Source of the DNA: Lysobacterales bacterium
Lineage (GTDB): Bacteria; Pseudomonadota; Gammaproteobacteria; Xanthomonadales; BPKI01
NCBI GenBank assembly: GCA_026005055.1
Contig: BPKI01000001.1
Coordinates: forward strand, 248,001-312,000
Direction of reading: 5' to 3'
Length of the DNA stretch: 64,000 nt
In this document: one piece after another, positions 17,052 through 24,507 of the stretch
How the letters are laid out: each line of letters begins with the position of its first letter
Numbering within the stretch: the stretch's first letter is position 1
The notes under the pieces: generated by a model
Databases searched by the model: none
Seen by the model: the letters and a program-made list of their open reading frames with translations, nothing else
Told to the model about the DNA's origin: nothing
Made by a program: the position numbers and the translations under genes

Positions 17052-18650
17052 TCAGAGGTTCTGGTAGTTCGGGCCGGCACCCCCTTCCGGCGTCACCCAG
17101 TCGATGATCTGGTAGGGATCCTTGATGTCGCAGGTCTTGCAGTGCACGCAGTTGGAGGCGTTGATCTGCAAGCGGCGGCCCGCTGCGTCCTCGACGATCT
17201 CGTACACCCCGGCCGGACAGAAACGGGTGCAAGGATTGCCGTATTCCTGGGTGCAGCGCGTGATGCAGATCGAGGTATCGCGCACCTTGAGGTGCACCGG
17301 CTGGTCCTCGTCGTGCTGGGTGGAGGCGAAGAAGACGCCGGCCAAGCGGTCGCGCGGCGGAAGTTCGCGCGGCCCCCAGTGGCGATCGGGGCTCTGATAG
17401 CGGTCGATGCGCTCGAGGCTTGCGAAATCGGCCTTGTTGGCGAGCGTCCAGGGCGTGCGCCCGGCGAGCATGGTCTCGAGGGCGGCATTGGCAAGGCCGA
17501 ACCACAGGCCTTTCTTGAAGCCCGGCTTGATATTGCGCACTTTGTGAAGCTCGGCGACGATCGGAGAGGCGCGAAGCCGAGCGTCCCAGCCCTCGCTCGA
17601 GAGCCTCTCCGCGAGGTGCTCGGCGGCGAGCATGCCGGAGCGCAGCGCCTGATGGGTGCCCTTGATCTTGGGCACGTTGAGAAGCCCCGCATCATCCCCG
17701 ATGAGCATGGCCCCGGGCATCTCGACTTTGGGCAGGCTCTGGTAGCCGCCGGTGACGATCGCACGCGCACCGGCCGAGAGGATCGAGCCGCCCTCGAGCA
17801 GTCCTTTGACCATGGGGTGGTGCTTCCACTGCTGAAAGGCCTCATACGGCTGGAGCCTGGGGTCGCGGTAATCGAGGCCGACGACGAAGCCGATCGCCAC
17901 CCGATCGCCATCGAGGTGATAGAGGAAACTGCCGCCGTAGGTCTTGCCATCGAGCGGCCAGCCGATGGAGTGCACGACGAGACCCGGCCGCACCCGCCCG
18001 GGAGGCAGCTGCCAAAGCTCCTTCATGCCGATCGAATAGCTTTGCGGCTGCGACTCGGCATCGAGGCCATAGCGGCGGATCAACTGCTTGGCGAGGTGAC
18101 CGCGCGCCCCTTCCGCGAGCACGGTGACCTCGGCCTCGATCTCCACTCCCGGCGTGTAACTCGGCTTCGGCTTTCCTTCCCGATCGAGACCCAAATCGCC
18201 GATGCGCACCCCGCGCGCCGCGCCTTTCTCATCGAACAAAGCCTCGGCGGCGGCGAAGCCCGGGTAAATCTCGACCCCCAACGCTTCTGCTTTGGCGGCG
18301 AGCCACGCGCAGGTCGCGCCCAGGCTGACGATGAAGTTGCCGTGATTGCGCTGCTGCGGCGGCGTGGGCAGGCGGATGGCGCGCTTGCGCGTGAGGAGAT
18401 AAAACCGATCCTCGCTCACCGGCACGCAGATCGGCGGCGGCTCGGCGCGCCATCCTGGCAGGAGCTGATCGAGGGGTTCGGGCTCGATCACGGCGCCTGA
18501 GAGGATATGCGCCCCCACCGTCGAGCCCTTCTCGATCACGCACACGGAGAGCTCGGGCCGGCGCTGTTTGAGGCGAATCGCGCAGGCGAGCCCGGCGGGG
18601 CCGGCGCCCACGATCAGCACCTGATAACGCATCACCTCGCGCTCGCTCAT
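17052..18650 (-). CDS. Electron transfer flavoprotein-ubiquinone oxidoreductase
   Basis: A 532-residue enzyme that passes electrons from ETF (from acyl-CoA dehydrogenases and similar enzymes) to ubiquinone in the inner membrane. The N-terminus has the FAD-binding VLIVGAGPAGLACAIRLKQ; GDDAGLLNVPKIKGTHQAL is the typical mid-protein FAD motif. The C-terminal [4Fe-4S] domain has CTQEYGNPCTRFCPAG and CVHCKTCDIKDP. It ends with the family's P.YQNL. I chose the ATG at 18650 (MSEREVMRYQ), which has GAGG 4-5 bases upstream, over a TTG five codons earlier. The length matches the family. It diverges from the AlkB-type dioxygenase gene. Confidence 0.95.
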   Translation of the reverse strand: MSEREVMRYQVLIVGAGPAGLACAIRLKQRRPELSVCVIEKGSTVGAHILSGAVIEPEPLDQLLPGWRAEPPPICVPVSEDRFYLLTRKRAIRLPTPPQQRNHGNFIVSLGATCAWLAAKAEALGVEIYPGFAAAEALFDEKGAARGVRIGDLGLDREGKPKPSYTPGVEIEAEVTVLAEGARGHLAKQLIRRYGLDAESQPQSYSIGMKELWQLPPGRVRPGLVVHSIGWPLDGKTYGGSFLYHLDGDRVAIGFVVGLDYRDPRLQPYEAFQQWKHHPMVKGLLEGGSILSAGARAIVTGGYQSLPKVEMPGAMLIGDDAGLLNVPKIKGTHQALRSGMLAAEHLAERLSSEGWDARLRASPIVAELHKVRNIKPGFKKGLWFGLANAALETMLAGRTPWTLANKADFASLERIDRYQSPDRHWGPRELPPRDRLAGVFFASTQHDEDQPVHLKVRDTSICITRCTQEYGNPCTRFCPAGVYEIVEDAAGRRLQINASNCVHCKTCDIKDPYQIIDWVTPEGGAGPNYQNL

Positions 18651-18699
18651 CGCCCTCACACCCAAGCCAAGGGAGAGCGGCCATTATTGAAAGCTGGCC

Positions 18700-19320
18700 G
18701 TGAAGAGTGCAATGCGATCCGATTTGCCGGCAGGTTTCACGCTCATGCCCGCATTCCTCTCGGAAGCCGAGGCGGAAGCGGCATTGGCCGCCCTGCTCGC
18801 GGAGGTGCCTTTCTCCCAACCGAGCGTGCGCCTCTTCGGCAAGCTGCGCCCGAGCCCCAGGCTCGCCTGCTGGATGGGCGAGGCGACTTATCGCTATTCG
18901 GGAGTGAGCTACGCGCCCCTTCCGTGGACGCCGACCGTGCTCGCGCTGCGCCGGCGCATCGAACAGGCGCTGCGGGCCTCGTTCAACGGTGTGCTCATCA
19001 ATCTCTACCGCGACGGGCGCGACAGCATGGGCTGGCACGCGGATGACGAACCCGAACTCGGCGCCGAACCGCTGATCGCTTCCTTGAGCCTCGGCGCCGC
19101 CCGCATCTTCGCCATCCGCAGGCGGCCGCGCGGGCCGATCCTGCGCATTCCCCTGCCGCCGGGGAGTCTCTTGGTGATGAGCGGTGCCAGCCAGCGCGAT
19201 TTCCTCCATGCCCTGCCGCCCACCGCGAAGCCAGCGGCAGCGCGCATCAACCTCACCTTTCGGCGCATCCTCGGGCCAAGCGCTCCAGACCGTCGAGCAC
19301 CAGCTCAGGGCGCAGCATGA
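18700..19320 (+). CDS. AlkB-type Fe(II)/2-oxoglutarate dioxygenase (nucleic acid demethylase)
   Basis: A 206-residue AlkB-family oxygenase. The substrate lid is PSPRLACWMGEATYRYSG, and the iron ligands are His and Asp of WHADDE and the His of DFLHALP. The 2-oxoglutarate arginine is in RINLTFR. Layout and length fit the bacterial AlkB2/AlkB-like group that removes methyl groups from damaged bases by oxidation. The short form with NLYRDGRDSMGWHADDE resembles ALKBH2/3. Its last 68 bases overlap, tail to tail, the 3' end of coaX, so transcripts from the two strands would be complementary there. There is no neighbouring ada or alkA; ogt lies 30 kb away. Confidence 0.88.
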   Translation: MKSAMRSDLPAGFTLMPAFLSEAEAEAALAALLAEVPFSQPSVRLFGKLRPSPRLACWMGEATYRYSGVSYAPLPWTPTVLALRRRIEQALRASFNGVLINLYRDGRDSMGWHADDEPELGAEPLIASLSLGAARIFAIRRRPRGPILRIPLPPGSLLVMSGASQRDFLHALPPTAKPAAARINLTFRRILGPSAPDRRAPAQGAA

Positions 19321-19996
19321 GCGGGGGCGAGAGCGCCTTGGCCAAGCTCGCGGCATCCCCGCCAGAAAGCAGCAGGATCGGCCGATGCCCCCAGCGCTCT
19401 TCGAGCAACAGCCGAAAGCGTTCGATCGCCGCCACCAGGCCGTTTTCGCTGCCCAGAGCGATGGCCTCTCCGGTGCTTTGCGGAAAAGGGCCTCGGGCCG
19501 CGCGCTCTTCGGGCCGAGGCGAACGCAAGCGCGGGGCACGCGCGGTGAGCGCGCGCTCGAGCAGCGCTAAACCTGGCAGGATCCAGCCCGGCCAGTGGCG
19601 TCCCTCCCGATCCAAAGCATCCAAGGTCAGGCAGGTGCCCGCGAGCGCGATCGCGCAAGGCGCATGTTCCATCGCCGCGAGCAGGGCGAGCCACCGATCG
19701 ACGCCAAGCTCGCTCGGATCGCGGTAGCCGAGCTTCGGGCCACCGGCCAAGGGGCGGACCGCGACTCGCTCGGCTCGGGCGAAGGGCAGGGCCATGAGCC
19801 GCTCCGCGATCCGCTGGCCCCGGCGACTGCCCGCCACGCTCGCAAGCCAGAGCGAAAGACGCGGCGCGCTGCTCGCCAGGCCCTCGAGGAAACCCCCGGC
19901 CCGGGCCAAGGGGAAGGCGCCTTCCTCCCGGCCTTCGCTGCGCACCAGTCGCCATTTGAGGCGGCTGTTGCCGAGATCGACCAAAAGCGCTGCCAT
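19253..19996 (-). CDS. coaX: Type III pantothenate kinase
   Basis: A 247-residue CoaX, the first enzyme of CoA synthesis, which phosphorylates pantothenate. Visible are the N-terminal phosphate-binding strand LLVDLGNSRLKW (with the DxGNSxxKW signature), the LGVDRWLAL block, and IALAGTCLTLDALD with WPGWILPGL, the glycine-rich substrate region. LLLSGGDA follows near the C-terminus. The usual GT in AGTAxTxD appears as AGTCLTLD. The ATG at 19996 overlaps the birA stop by one base (TGATG), so the two are translationally coupled; birA-coaX pairs are common. The 3' end overlaps the dioxygenase gene by 68 bases. Confidence 0.9.
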   Translation of the reverse strand: MAALLVDLGNSRLKWRLVRSEGREEGAFPLARAGGFLEGLASSAPRLSLWLASVAGSRRGQRIAERLMALPFARAERVAVRPLAGGPKLGYRDPSELGVDRWLALLAAMEHAPCAIALAGTCLTLDALDREGRHWPGWILPGLALLERALTARAPRLRSPRPEERAARGPFPQSTGEAIALGSENGLVAAIERFRLLLEERWGHRPILLLSGGDAASLAKALSPPLMLRPELVLDGLERLARGCAER

Positions 19997-20925
19997 CAGG
20001 ATTGCACCTCCCCGGTGCTCACCGCAACCTGCCCCGAGGCGGTAGCGAGGAGCAGGGCGCCCTCCTCGCTCAGGCCCAAAGCGCGCCCCTCGATCCTTCC
20101 ACCTGCCGCATGCACGCTCAGACTTTGTCCCGCCAGCGCATCGAGACCGGCGAAACGGACGCGAAAAGGCAGAAAGCCCTCGCGCCCGAACTCGGCGATG
20201 GCAGCGCACAAAGCGGGCACGAGCCGGAGGAGGAGCGCCGTCCGATCCGGGCAGGGATCATCCTCCGCCCAACAGGCCGCAGGCACAGGCGCTGCCTGGG
20301 CTGCTTCGGGGCACACGTTGAGGCCGAAACCCACGAGCAACGTGACACCCTGAGCACCCCTCGGCAGCACTTCGACCAGCACCCCGCCCAGCTTACGCCC
20401 CCCTTTGAGCAGGTCGTTCGGCCATTTCACCCGAATATCCCCTCCGCCTGCGGCAATCAGCGCCTCGGCCAGCGCCACCCCGAGCGCCGGCGCGAGCCCG
20501 GCGAGGGCTGACGGCGCCCGCGCGATCGGGGCGACGAGGGTGGCAAGGAGCGCCGACAGCGGCGGGCTCAGCCAGCGGCGGCCCCATCGCCCGCGCCCCG
20601 CGCTTTGCCATTCGGCGACCACGAGGAATGGCGCCGCCTCGCCGGCGGCGAGCAACCGCTTGGCCTCTTCCTGCGTGGAGTCCACGGCGGGACGGTAGAA
20701 AAGCCCAAGCCCCAAGGGGGCGAGCGCCGCCGCCAGATGCCGGTGCGAGAGCGGCGCCCAGCCGGGGGCGAAGCCGAGCACGCCGCCCTCGAGCCAGATC
20801 GGCCAGCCTTGCGCGCGCCAGCTCGCGATGAGCGCCTCTCCCTCGGTGCCGAGAGCGAGCGCCTGTTCAGGCTGAGCGCACATCGCCTCGAGCCAGACCG
20901 GAATCGGCGTCGCCGATGAGCTCAC
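19996..20925 (-). CDS. birA: Biotin-[acetyl-CoA-carboxylase] ligase, shortened N-terminal domain
   Basis: About 309 residues (GTG at 20925 overlapping the plsY stop as GTGA) or 295 (ATG at 20883, with GAGG just upstream). It attaches biotin to the carrier protein of acetyl-CoA carboxylase. Catalytic motifs are VDSTQEEAKRL, the biotinyl-AMP loop SAGRGRWGRRWLSP, VKWPNDLL with GGRKLGGVLVE, and the C-terminal SH3-like RIEGRALGLSEEGALLL. The N-terminus has only the last helix and wing of the DNA-binding domain (RAQGWPIWLEGGVLGFAPG). The first two helices of the HTH found in E. coli BirA are absent, so repressor activity is doubtful. It is the third gene of the fakAB-plsY-birA-coaX operon. Confidence 0.9.
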   Translation of the reverse strand: MSSSATPIPVWLEAMCAQPEQALALGTEGEALIASWRAQGWPIWLEGGVLGFAPGWAPLSHRHLAAALAPLGLGLFYRPAVDSTQEEAKRLLAAGEAAPFLVVAEWQSAGRGRWGRRWLSPPLSALLATLVAPIARAPSALAGLAPALGVALAEALIAAGGGDIRVKWPNDLLKGGRKLGGVLVEVLPRGAQGVTLLVGFGLNVCPEAAQAAPVPAACWAEDDPCPDRTALLLRLVPALCAAIAEFGREGFLPFRVRFAGLDALAGQSLSVHAAGGRIEGRALGLSEEGALLLATASGQVAVSTGEVQS

Positions 20926-21542
20926 TTCGCGAAGAAGCGTTTGAGCAACCAGATCCGCTCGAAGCGGTTTTCGCGCCCTTGGATCAGCCGCTCGATGTTG
21001 GCCTCGTGGCGCAGGATCACGAGCGCGGCCACAAGCCCCGCGAACAGCCGCACCGGCAGCTCGGCAAAGGGAAAGAACGCAAGCAGCGCAAGCGCTGCTG
21101 CGGCAAGAAGGGACGCCAAGCTCACGAAGCCGCTCGCGAGCAAGCCGAGCAGCCAGAGCGCCGCCAAAGCCGGCACCCAGAGCGGCATCAGGAGAAAGCT
21201 CGCGCCGGCGGCGCTCGCCACCCCCTTGCCGCCGCGGAATCCGTGCCAGAGCGGATAGCAATGCCCGAGGACCGCCCCGAGACCCGCCGCCGCCCCCGGC
21301 CAGTCCGGCGTCGCCGGGAGGAGCAGCCAAGCGACGGCGACCGCGAGACTGGCTTTGCCGAGATCGATCAGCACCACGAGCAGCGCCACCCTCGCCCCGA
21401 GCACGCGCAAGGCGTTGGTGCCGCCGGCATTGCCGCTGCCGTGCTCGCGCACGTCCACCCCGAAGAGGCGCCCGAGCAGCAGGCTTCCTGAGAACGAACC
21501 CAGGAGATAACCGATGAGCAGCGCGAAAACCGGCTCGATCAT
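20922..21542 (-). CDS. plsY: Acyl-phosphate:glycerol-3-phosphate acyltransferase PlsY
   Basis: A 206-residue inner-membrane enzyme with about five hydrophobic segments. It moves the acyl group from acyl-phosphate to glycerol-3-phosphate, the first step of phospholipid synthesis. All three active-site loops are clear: GSGNAGGTNALRVLG, GHCYPLWHGFRGGKGVA, and HEANIERLIQGRENRF near the C-terminus. The ATG (21542-21540) overlaps the stop of the fatty acid kinase fusion as ATGA, and its own stop overlaps the birA GTG. The gene just upstream is predicted to make its substrate, acyl-phosphate, which makes the pairing functionally meaningful. Confidence 0.96.
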   Translation of the reverse strand: MIEPVFALLIGYLLGSFSGSLLLGRLFGVDVREHGSGNAGGTNALRVLGARVALLVVLIDLGKASLAVAVAWLLLPATPDWPGAAAGLGAVLGHCYPLWHGFRGGKGVASAAGASFLLMPLWVPALAALWLLGLLASGFVSLASLLAAAALALLAFFPFAELPVRLFAGLVAALVILRHEANIERLIQGRENRFERIWLLKRFFAK

Positions 21543-23395
21543 CGCGAAGCCCCGAGCCGCTCGATCAGCGCGAGCGGTGGTTCGTAATCCTGCACCGCGA
21601 CCAGAAGCGCCCCCGGCCCGGCATGAGCGGCGATGGCGCTGCCCAAAGGCACGATCTCGAGCATCTCGAAGCCGATGCCGGAGCCCGCAAGCCGCGCCCG
21701 CACGCGCGCTGCCGCTTGCGCATCGTCGGCGTGAGCAATGAGCGCCCGATAGCGCCTGCTGCGATTAAGGCGCCTGAGCACCCATTCGGCGAAGCGTTCC
21801 GGCCGACGGCGCCGCGCCACGAGCACACCGGCAATGCCCAAGCGTCCCTGCCGGTTGGTGAGCACGGGCCGCAGGTTCAAACCCTCGCCGAGCCAGCGTG
21901 CGAGGCGCGGCAGGCGCCCCCCGCGCTCGGCGTGGCCGAGGTCTTGAAGCACCGCATAGCTTTTCGTGCGCGGCACCATTGCCTCGACCACCGCCGCCGC
22001 CTCATCGAGCGCAAGGCCGGCGGCGATCGCCTCGGCGGCGTAAGCGACGAGGAGACCTTGTCCCGCCGAAGCGTTTTCGCTGTCGACCAGGCGGATGCGC
22101 CCGCTTGCGTGGCGCGCCGCCGCCTCGGCCGATTGCATCGTCCCCGACAGCCGCCGCGAGAGGTGCACCCCGAGCACGCCTTGGTGATGCGAGAGCAGGA
22201 ACTCGAAGGCGCGCTGAAAATCCGCAGGCGGTGGCTGCGAGGTGCGCGGCGGCGCAGCGCTTGTGCGCAGCCGGGCGAAGAACTCGGCCGGGTGGAGCCC
22301 GAGCTTGTCGAGAAATTCCTCCTCGCCGAAGGCGACGCGCACCGGCACGAGATGGACGCGCGAGGCGGCGAAGAGCTCATCGGGCAGATCGGCACCGGAA
22401 TCGGCAAGCAAAGCGAGGATGGCAGCGCGGCTTTGCTGCGCGCGCATATCATCGACCTTGCACCGCGAGACGGTTCCGAAACGAGCGGCCAGCGCGAAGA
22501 AGGCGGCGGGGTCATCGGCATGGCCATGAATGCGAAGCTTCTCGCGGCTGCCGGCGATGACCAGGCTATCGGCCGGAAGCTGCGCGAGGGCATCGCGCAG
22601 GCTGGCGATCGCGAGATCCGGACCGCTGAGCACGCACTCGCAGCAGTAGCGGAAGCGCGTATCGTCCGCAACCGCCTCGCTTGTCGTTGCGGCGATGAGC
22701 GACGCGGGCTGCTCGGCAAGAGCAGGCTCGAGGCGCGGTCTCCGCCCGCGAAGCAACTCGAGCATGCCGGCGACGAACTCGACGAAGCCCTTGGCCCCGG
22801 CATCCACCACCCCGGCGGCGCGAAGCTCGGCGAGCTTCTCAGGGGTCTCGGCGAGCGCCTTGCGCGCGCCCTCGAGCGCCGACTGCAGCGCCGCGGCGAG
22901 ATCATCGGCACCTTTGCGCGCCTGCTCGAGGAGCTCGGCAGTGAAGGCGCGCATCACCGACAGCATCGTGCCTTCGCGGGGACTGGCCACCGCCGCGTAA
23001 GCCGCGCGCTCACCGGCCGAGGCCGCCTCGGCCAGACCCGCGAGATCGAGGCGGCGGTGGGGCGCCGCGGCGGCGCTGAAGCCGAGCACGTATTGGGCGA
23101 GGATCGCTCCCGAGTTGCCGCGCGCCCCATCGAGGATGGCGTCGGCGAGACGCTGAAGCAGCGCCCCGAGGTGCGCACCTCGCGCATCGCGCAGCGCGGC
23201 GAGCATGGCTCTCAAGGTATGCGAGAGATTCGCGCCCGTATCCCCATCCGGCACCGGGAAGACATTGATCCGATCGAGGAGCTCGCGCTGCGCGAGCACG
23301 CGGGCCACACCCGCCGCCAGGGCGCGCCTGAACGAGGGTGCCGAAAGACGCCGAAGACCGCGCCCGGCCGAGGGCCTAATCGAGCAATCGTGCAT
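21539..23395 (-). CDS. FakA-FakB fusion: DAK2-domain fatty acid kinase joined to DegV fatty-acid-binding domain
   Basis: A 618-residue, apparently single-chain fatty acid kinase. Residues about 25-210 are a DAK2/DhaL ATP-binding domain with the metal-binding motif NVFPVPDGDTGANL and GARGNSGAIL. About 240-320 is the middle FakA domain (FRYCCECVLSG, KLRIHGH, KVDDMRAQ). From about 323 to the end is a DegV/FakB lipid-binding domain (ALLADSGADLP, PPRTSQPPPADF, LSRRLSGTMQSA). In Firmicutes FakA and FakB are separate: FakB presents a bound fatty acid and FakA phosphorylates it to acyl-phosphate. I chose the ATG at 23395 since upstream sequence looks non-coding. It overlaps plsY by 4 bases. The enzymatic role is inferred from the domains. 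Confidence 0.88.
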   Translation of the reverse strand: MHDCSIRPSAGRGLRRLSAPSFRRALAAGVARVLAQRELLDRINVFPVPDGDTGANLSHTLRAMLAALRDARGAHLGALLQRLADAILDGARGNSGAILAQYVLGFSAAAAPHRRLDLAGLAEAASAGERAAYAAVASPREGTMLSVMRAFTAELLEQARKGADDLAAALQSALEGARKALAETPEKLAELRAAGVVDAGAKGFVEFVAGMLELLRGRRPRLEPALAEQPASLIAATTSEAVADDTRFRYCCECVLSGPDLAIASLRDALAQLPADSLVIAGSREKLRIHGHADDPAAFFALAARFGTVSRCKVDDMRAQQSRAAILALLADSGADLPDELFAASRVHLVPVRVAFGEEEFLDKLGLHPAEFFARLRTSAAPPRTSQPPPADFQRAFEFLLSHHQGVLGVHLSRRLSGTMQSAEAAARHASGRIRLVDSENASAGQGLLVAYAAEAIAAGLALDEAAAVVEAMVPRTKSYAVLQDLGHAERGGRLPRLARWLGEGLNLRPVLTNRQGRLGIAGVLVARRRRPERFAEWVLRRLNRSRRYRALIAHADDAQAAARVRARLAGSGIGFEMLEIVPLGSAIAAHAGPGALLVAVQDYEPPLALIERLGASR

Positions 23396-23492
23396 GATCG
23401 AAGAGTCTAAGCGCTGACCCCCACTCGGCTCGTGATGCGATGCAAAATGCGCCCACGCCGTTCTCACGGATGCGGTGCTAACATTCTCGATT

Positions 23493-23714
23493 ATGAGTCG
23501 CTCTCCGTCGCCGTTCACCTCGCTTCGGCTCCGCATCTGGGCCTTGGCCGCGGTCGGTCTCATCGTCCTGATCCTCGGCCTCTCCGCCGGTGAATCCCAG
23601 ACGGCGAGCCAGTCCCTCGCTGAGCGCGTCACCTCTCCTGCGGTCGAAAGCATTTCCGAGGAAGGCTGGTTGCGGCTGCGCTGGCAGTCCCTGCTGCCCG
23701 GGATGATGAAATAG
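23493..23714 (+). CDS. Small single-span membrane protein, unknown function
   Basis: An open frame of 73 codons starting MSRSPSPFTSLRL. One clear transmembrane or signal-anchor segment (RIWALAAVGLIVLILGLSAG) is followed by a short tail rich in Ser and Glu that ends in WLRLRWQSLLPGMMK. Codon third positions are GC-rich, as in neighbouring real genes. It sits 97 bases from the divergent fatty acid kinase fusion and 16 bases ahead of mtfA, so it may be the first gene of a two-gene unit. No Shine-Dalgarno is evident. I do not recognise the family. It may also be a non-coding leader region of mtfA. Confidence 0.45.
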   Translation: MSRSPSPFTSLRLRIWALAAVGLIVLILGLSAGESQTASQSLAERVTSPAVESISEEGWLRLRWQSLLPGMMK

Positions 23715-23730
23715 GCCGACGCCCCCTGGG

Positions 23731-24507
23731 ATGTGGGGCTGGCTACGCAAACGACTCGCCCCTCCGGAGCTGGCGGAGCCGCTCTGGCAATTCGTGTTGC
23801 AGTCCGTTCCCCCGCTCGGACTCCTCTCTCCCGAAGCGCAAGCGCAGTTGCGCGCCCTCAGCGCGCGATTCCTCGCACGCAAGGCGATCACCGGAGCGGG
23901 GGGGCTTCAGCCGGAACCGGAGCAGAAGGCGATCGTGGCCGCGCTGTGCTGCCTGCCGGTGCTCGAACTCGGCTTCCATTGGCTGCGCGGGTGGCATGAG
24001 GTGATCCTCTATCCGAGCGCTTTCCGGGTACACCGCCGTCACCACGACGAGGACAGCGGCGTGGTCAGCGAATGGCCGGACGAGCTCGCGGGCGAGGCGT
24101 GGGAACAGGGGCCCCTGATCCTCTCCTGGCAGGACATCGAAGCCGATCTCGCCGATCCCTTCTCCGGCTACGCGCTGGTGGCTCACGAAATCGCCCACAA
24201 ACTCGACATGCTCGACGGCGTCTCCGACGGCACGCCACCGATGCCCGCGGGACTGGATTGGCGCGAATGGACGCGAACCATGCAAGCCGCCTACGATCGG
24301 CTGTGCGCCGAGCTCGAGGCCGGGCGCGAGGCCCCGATCGACCCCTACGCCGCCGAAGCCCCAGATGAGTTCTTCGCCGTGACCAGCGAATACTTTTTCT
24401 CCGCGCCGGCGCTGCTTGAGCAGGCGATGCCGGACGTCCATCGCCTGCTGCGACGCTTTTACCGCCCCGCGACCGGCCTCAGCCCGGTGCAGAGAGCTCC
24501 ACCGTGA
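23731..24507 (+). CDS. mtfA: MtfA-family zinc peptidase
   Basis: A 258-residue cytosolic metallopeptidase of the MtfA (Mlc titration factor) family. The zinc site HEIAHKLDMLDG (HExxH plus downstream Asp/Gly) is preceded by SGYALVAHE, and EFFAVTSEYFF supplies the third-ligand glutamate region. The N-terminal LGLLSPEAQAQLRALSARFLARK and the ILYPSAFRV strand are also typical. In E. coli MtfA binds the repressor Mlc and so affects glucose PTS genes, but this family is wider than Mlc. Its last 29 bases overlap the 3' end of the sensor kinase gene on the other strand. The length is normal for the family. Confidence 0.92.
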   Translation: MWGWLRKRLAPPELAEPLWQFVLQSVPPLGLLSPEAQAQLRALSARFLARKAITGAGGLQPEPEQKAIVAALCCLPVLELGFHWLRGWHEVILYPSAFRVHRRHHDEDSGVVSEWPDELAGEAWEQGPLILSWQDIEADLADPFSGYALVAHEIAHKLDMLDGVSDGTPPMPAGLDWREWTRTMQAAYDRLCAELEAGREAPIDPYAAEAPDEFFAVTSEYFFSAPALLEQAMPDVHRLLRRFYRPATGLSPVQRAPP

